A program made the translations under genes and the position numbers. The notes under the pieces were generated by a model. That model had not been told where the DNA came from. It saw only the letters and a list, made by a program, of their open reading frames with translations, and ran no database searches. DNA of 9,356 nucleotides from Armatimonadota bacterium (lineage in GTDB: Bacteria; Actinomycetota; Acidimicrobiia; Spongiisociales; UBA5794): positions 1 through 9,356 of the forward strand of contig QQUL01000047.1 of assembly GCA_008501565.1 (NCBI GenBank), written 5' to 3'. This document shows positions 6,700-9,356 of this stretch, in pieces. Numbering within the stretch: position 1 is the stretch's first letter; each line of letters starts with the position of its first letter.

Positions 6700-8412
6700 T
6701 TAGCCGTCAGCTGCTGGGGCGTTGATGAGTCCCCACAGGTAGTCGTAGTACTCGAACACACCGCTGTTTCCGACATGGAGTGGTGACTCCACATCGAGTC
6801 CAGCTGTGTACGAAACGACGACATCATTGGCGTCGAAGGTCGAACCGTCGTGGAACACCACACCCTGGCGGAGTGAGCATGTCCAGATCGAAAGGTCGTC
6901 GTTCGGCACACACTCCGTTGCGAGCTGTGGCTGAACGGCGCCGTCCTGCGTGTATGAGTACAAGGCCTCAACGACCTGTGAACAGCCTCTCAGCGACTCA
7001 CCATCGGTCTCGTCTGCGCAGTACAGGGAGATCGGCTCGTTGCCCTGGACGAACACCAACGTGTCGGCGCCGTTGTCCCAGAAGTTGAACATGACCTGAC
7101 CCCATGGCGGGGCGTAGGCACCCTGCACACTCGTGGTGGCAGCGAACGCACTCGCTCCGTGTGCCACCGGAATCATCGGTACGAGTTCCTTGATGGCGTT
7201 GTTGGCCTCTTCGTAGGCTGGCTGTGCGACCGCATCATCCGCCGTCTGCGCCGCTGTTTGGAGCGGTTCGTAGATTTCGGGATACGGATCACCGAACTGT
7301 GCATTGGTCTCCGCAAAGTGGAAGTCCAAGAAGTTCGTGACGTGCGGGTAGTCACCCGTCCAACCGAGCAGGTGGATGCCGTCAAGGCCGCCAGCTGACG
7401 AGGTCTGGATGAATTCGCCGGACTCCATGACAACGATCTCTGCGTTGATGTTCAGGTTTTCCTTGAGCTGAGCTTGGATGTCAGCTGCAACGTCACCAGG
7501 CGTTGGCAGGTAGCCACGCGTCACATCGCGGTAGTAGATGGTTGTGTCGAAGCCATCTGGGAACCCAGCATCTGCAAGCATCGTCTTGGCTGCATCTGGA
7601 TCGAAGTCGTACCAGCTCTCACCCTCACAACCGAACTGCACGGAGCATGGTGTGAAGTGCGATGCGGTCTCTGAACCAGTGGCGTAGAACGTGTCCACGA
7701 TCCTCTGGCGATCGATACCGAGCGCAACGGCCTTGCGAACATCAACGTTGTCCCATGGGGCGAACGTGTTCGTGAAGCCCATGTAGAAGATGTTCGGTTC
7801 CGGCTTGTCGAGCAGCTGAAGATTCGGATCGTCAGCAATGGTCTGGAAATCGTCAACACCCGGGAACGTCATACCGTCGGCGTTGCCGGACTGGAGCTCG
7901 ATCAGACGTCCTGCGCTCTCCGTCGACCACTTCAGCACCGCAGTGCTGTGTGTCGGCATCGTTCCGTAGTACGCATCGTTCCGTGTGAAGACAACGGAGT
8001 CGCCTCGGAGCCATTCCTTGAGGGCGTATGGACCGGTACCGACTGGGTTGGCCAGTGGAGCACCGCCTGTCGCCTCAAGATGCTCTTCGGGCTGAATGCC
8101 GAAGACGCCGAAGGCAACCTGTGCAAGGAACGCTGGATGCGGTCCGCACAGTTTGAACTCGACCGTGTACTCGTCAACGGCTGTCAGGGTGTCAATACGC
8201 CCCGTGTAGCCATCTGTGTCACATCCACCGGAATCGAGAACCTTGCCTTCAAAGGCTGGGTCCGGAGCCACGGTGGTGGTTGGTCCTGCTTGTGTGGTTG
8301 TCGTAGCTTCTGGTGCGCCAGTGGTGGTTGTGTCATCACTGCTGCTGCTACATGCGCTTGCAACAAGTGCAAGCACGACAACGGCCAAGAACCAGAGATT
8401 CTTACGTCTCAT
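6700..8412 (-). CDS. Peptide-type (family 5) ABC substrate-binding lipoprotein with circularly permuted domain order
   Basis: This is a 570-residue extracytoplasmic lipoprotein. A basic start, a hydrophobic core and VASAC give a lipobox with Cys21, followed by a Ser/Thr-rich linker to about residue 53. All family 5 (DppA/OppA) blocks occur once, but in rotated order. Residues 72-130 (TAVDEYTVEF, PHPAFLAQVA, NPVGTGPYAL) normally follow a ~120-residue N-terminal region. Next come VDVRKAVALGIDRQRIVD (223-240), GWTGDY (350-355; Asp354 sits where DppA/OppA bind the peptide amino group) and the usual C-terminal part (411-446). Only then comes the usual N-terminal part: TLVFVQGNEPISL (451-463), the family signature around WTCSLRQGVVFHDGS (510-524), and SPLHVGNSGVFEYY (543-556). 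Eight Cys besides Cys21 suggest disulfides. It is first in the operon, with a strong ribosome site. The substrate is inferred to be peptides, not proven. Confidence 0.93.
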   Translation of the reverse strand: MRRKNLWFLAVVVLALVASACSSSSDDTTTTGAPEATTTTQAGPTTTVAPDPAFEGKVLDSGGCDTDGYTGRIDTLTAVDEYTVEFKLCGPHPAFLAQVAFGVFGIQPEEHLEATGGAPLANPVGTGPYALKEWLRGDSVVFTRNDAYYGTMPTHSTAVLKWSTESAGRLIELQSGNADGMTFPGVDDFQTIADDPNLQLLDKPEPNIFYMGFTNTFAPWDNVDVRKAVALGIDRQRIVDTFYATGSETASHFTPCSVQFGCEGESWYDFDPDAAKTMLADAGFPDGFDTTIYYRDVTRGYLPTPGDVAADIQAQLKENLNINAEIVVMESGEFIQTSSAGGLDGIHLLGWTGDYPHVTNFLDFHFAETNAQFGDPYPEIYEPLQTAAQTADDAVAQPAYEEANNAIKELVPMIPVAHGASAFAATTSVQGAYAPPWGQVMFNFWDNGADTLVFVQGNEPISLYCADETDGESLRGCSQVVEALYSYTQDGAVQPQLATECVPNDDLSIWTCSLRQGVVFHDGSTFDANDVVVSYTAGLDVESPLHVGNSGVFEYYDYLWGLINAPAADG

Positions 8413-8420
8413 CGTCTTGT

Positions 8421-8428
8421 TCCTCCTT
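8421..8428 (-). promoter_or_regulatory. Strong ribosome binding site of the binding-protein gene
   Basis: On the - strand AAGGAGGA lies eight bases before the ATG at 8410-8412. It is a near-perfect match to the anti-Shine-Dalgarno end and the strongest such site in the window. This fits the need for many binding-protein copies per transporter. Confidence 0.85.
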
Positions 8429-8443
8429 AGTTTGCATGGAAAT

Positions 8444-8462
8444 GGACGAACGAGGTTCGTCC
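8444..8462. promoter_or_regulatory. Inverted repeat upstream of the binding-protein gene (operator or 5' leader hairpin)
   Basis: GGACGAAC and GTTCGTCC form an exact 8-base inverted repeat around a GAG spacer, about 31 bases upstream of the start codon. With a one-base bulge the pairing extends to ATGG/CCAT. It could be an operator for a repressor of the importer, a hairpin in the 5' leader, or a leftover aceE terminator (weak T-run on the - strand). I cannot decide among these, and no convincing -35/-10 pair is visible in this gap. Confidence 0.45.
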
Positions 8463-8539
8463 CATCGTGTCACGGTAGCGGAGTGAAGGCTGCTTGTACC
8501 ACGCATTGAGAACGGATTTCGCGAGTTCACGGCCCAGAG

Positions 8540-8588
8540 AGTGAAAGGCGAGAAGCCGAAAGCTGTGAGCTGTCAGCTGTGAGCTCTT
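8540..8588 (+). repeat. Degenerate 7-base repeat, copy 3 (aceE - binding protein gap)
   Basis: Seven 7-base units are seen. The clearest are AGCCGAA (8554-8560), AGCTGTG, AGCTGTC, AGCTGTG and AGCTCTT (8582-8588); the two left-most units are eroded. It lies immediately downstream of the aceE stop codon. The rest of the 178-base gap holds the inverted repeat at 8444-8462 and the ribosome site, and nothing else I can support. Confidence 0.7.
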
Positions 8589-8590
8589 CT

Positions 8591-9355
8591 TCACCTTGTC
8601 CAGGGCGGTGCGACATCCGGATCGATGCCGTAGTGCGCGATCGCATCGGATACGACATCTGGCGGGATCGCGCCCTCGGAAGCCAGAGAAGCAAGGGTCG
8701 CGACGACGACGTGGCGCATGTCTGTTTCGAAGAAATCCCGAAGTGCTTCACGAGTGTCGCTCCGTCCGAAGCCGTCTGTTCCCAACGACGTGAAGGTTCT
8801 CGGTACGTAGGGAGCGATCTGGTCGGGCACCATGCGCATGTAGTCGGTGACGGCAACGATGGGACCCCGGGAGGCGTTCAACTGCTCGGTGACGAATGGG
8901 GTCCGGCGAGGGAGCGTGGGGTTGAGCCGATTCCAGCGGTCAACCGCAAGGGCTTCCTCTCGCAGGTTCTTGTATGAAGTCACACTCCAAAGTTCGGCAG
9001 ACACGCCGAAACGGTCGGAAAGTTCAACCTGCGCTGCTCGAGCGGCACCTTGGCTCGGGCCGGAGAAGAGGATCGTTGCCGCATGGTCACCGTCACCTGG
9101 TCCGGCGTCGAAACGGTACAACCCGTCGATGATGCCCTGACGACTTCCCTCGGGCATGGCGGGCTGTATGTAGTTCTCGTTGTAGAGCGTGAGGTAGTAG
9201 TACACATCGTCGTTGTCGCCATACATGCGATGCAGGCCGCTTTCGATGATCGTTGCGACTTCGTATGCGAATGCCGGGTCGTATGCCTGACACGTCGGAA
9301 CCACGCTCGCAAGTACATGGCTGTGTCCGTCTTGGTGCTGGAGTCCCTCACCGAG
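8591..9355 (-). CDS. aceE: Pyruvate dehydrogenase E1 component AceE, C-terminal part (5' part outside window)
   Basis: The frame is open from the window edge to the TGA at 8591-8593 and gives the last 254 residues of the homodimeric, thiamine-diphosphate-dependent E1 subunit, which decarboxylates pyruvate and acetylates the E2 lipoyl groups. At the edge it reads LGEGLQHQDGHSHVLAS. Then follow YDPAFAYEVATI, MYGDNDDVYYYLTLYNENY, PAMPEG, YSVTSYKN-like WSVTSYKNLREEALAVDRWN, and LGTDGFGRSDTREALRDFFE. These closely follow the C-terminal third of E. coli AceE, ending shortly after the VVSDAIAHYGID stretch. The catalytic N-terminal thiamine-binding region is outside the window. The gene runs in the same direction as the importer but is separated from it by 178 bases with repeats, so it is probably a separate transcription unit. 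Confidence 0.96.
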   Translation of the reverse strand, partial: LGEGLQHQDGHSHVLASVVPTCQAYDPAFAYEVATIIESGLHRMYGDNDDVYYYLTLYNENYIQPAMPEGSRQGIIDGLYRFDAGPGDGDHAATILFSGPSQGAARAAQVELSDRFGVSAELWSVTSYKNLREEALAVDRWNRLNPTLPRRTPFVTEQLNASRGPIVAVTDYMRMVPDQIAPYVPRTFTSLGTDGFGRSDTREALRDFFETDMRHVVVATLASLASEGAIPPDVVSDAIAHYGIDPDVAPPWTR

Positions 9356-9356
9356 A

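Noticed and set aside
6700..8412. Binding protein as a truncated or frameshifted pseudogene
   Set aside because: The frame is intact with a signal peptide, lipobox and strong ribosome site, and every family block is present once. Only their order is changed.
8540..8588. CRISPR array or transposon end
   Set aside because: The units are only 7 bases with no unique spacers, and there are no cas or transposase genes, target duplications or long terminal inverted repeats nearby.

Overview
The window is GC-rich, densely coded bacterial DNA with no RNA genes, mobile elements or CRISPR array that I can see. The suggestion of an actinobacterium (possibly Acidimicrobiia-like) is an inference. It rests on the GC-rich codon use, a lipoprotein with a long Thr-rich linker after the lipobox, a single-chain AceE-type pyruvate dehydrogenase E1, a GTG start and a probable leaderless Tat promoter. 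No 16S or other firm taxonomic marker is present.

Left part (1-2427, + strand): the 3' end of modB (molybdate permease), modC (molybdate ATPase) overlapping it, then a TatA/TatB-type subunit and tatC, joined by an ATGA overlap. Molybdate uptake next to Tat export makes sense because many molybdoenzymes are exported by Tat, but no such enzyme is visible here. A strong GC hairpin at the tatC stop codon closes this side and faces the convergent operon.

Middle and right (2473-8412, - strand): a complete peptide-type ABC importer in the order binding protein, dppB, dppC, dppD, dppF. The four membrane and ATPase genes overlap by 4-8 bases. The binding-protein gene comes first, with a strong ribosome site, and is separated from dppB by 97 bases holding a perfect 26-base palindrome. 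At the far right (8591-9356, - strand) is the 3' part of aceE.

The most remarkable item is the binding protein (6700-8412). All the sequence blocks of the family 5 (DppA/OppA) binding proteins are present once, but in circularly permuted order. The part that normally forms the mature N-terminus, including the family signature around WTCSLRQGVVFHDG, lies at the C-terminus (residues about 450-565). The protein begins, after the lipoprotein signal and Thr-rich linker, at a point that is normally about 120-130 residues into the fold. The old C- and N-termini are fused almost without a linker. The binding protein and both permeases also carry paired cysteines on their predicted outer faces.

A degenerate 7-base repeat (AGCTGNN-like) occurs in three gene gaps (1316-1343, 2451-2485, 8540-8588). 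In one case it reaches into the 3' end of dppF and supplies its stop codon.
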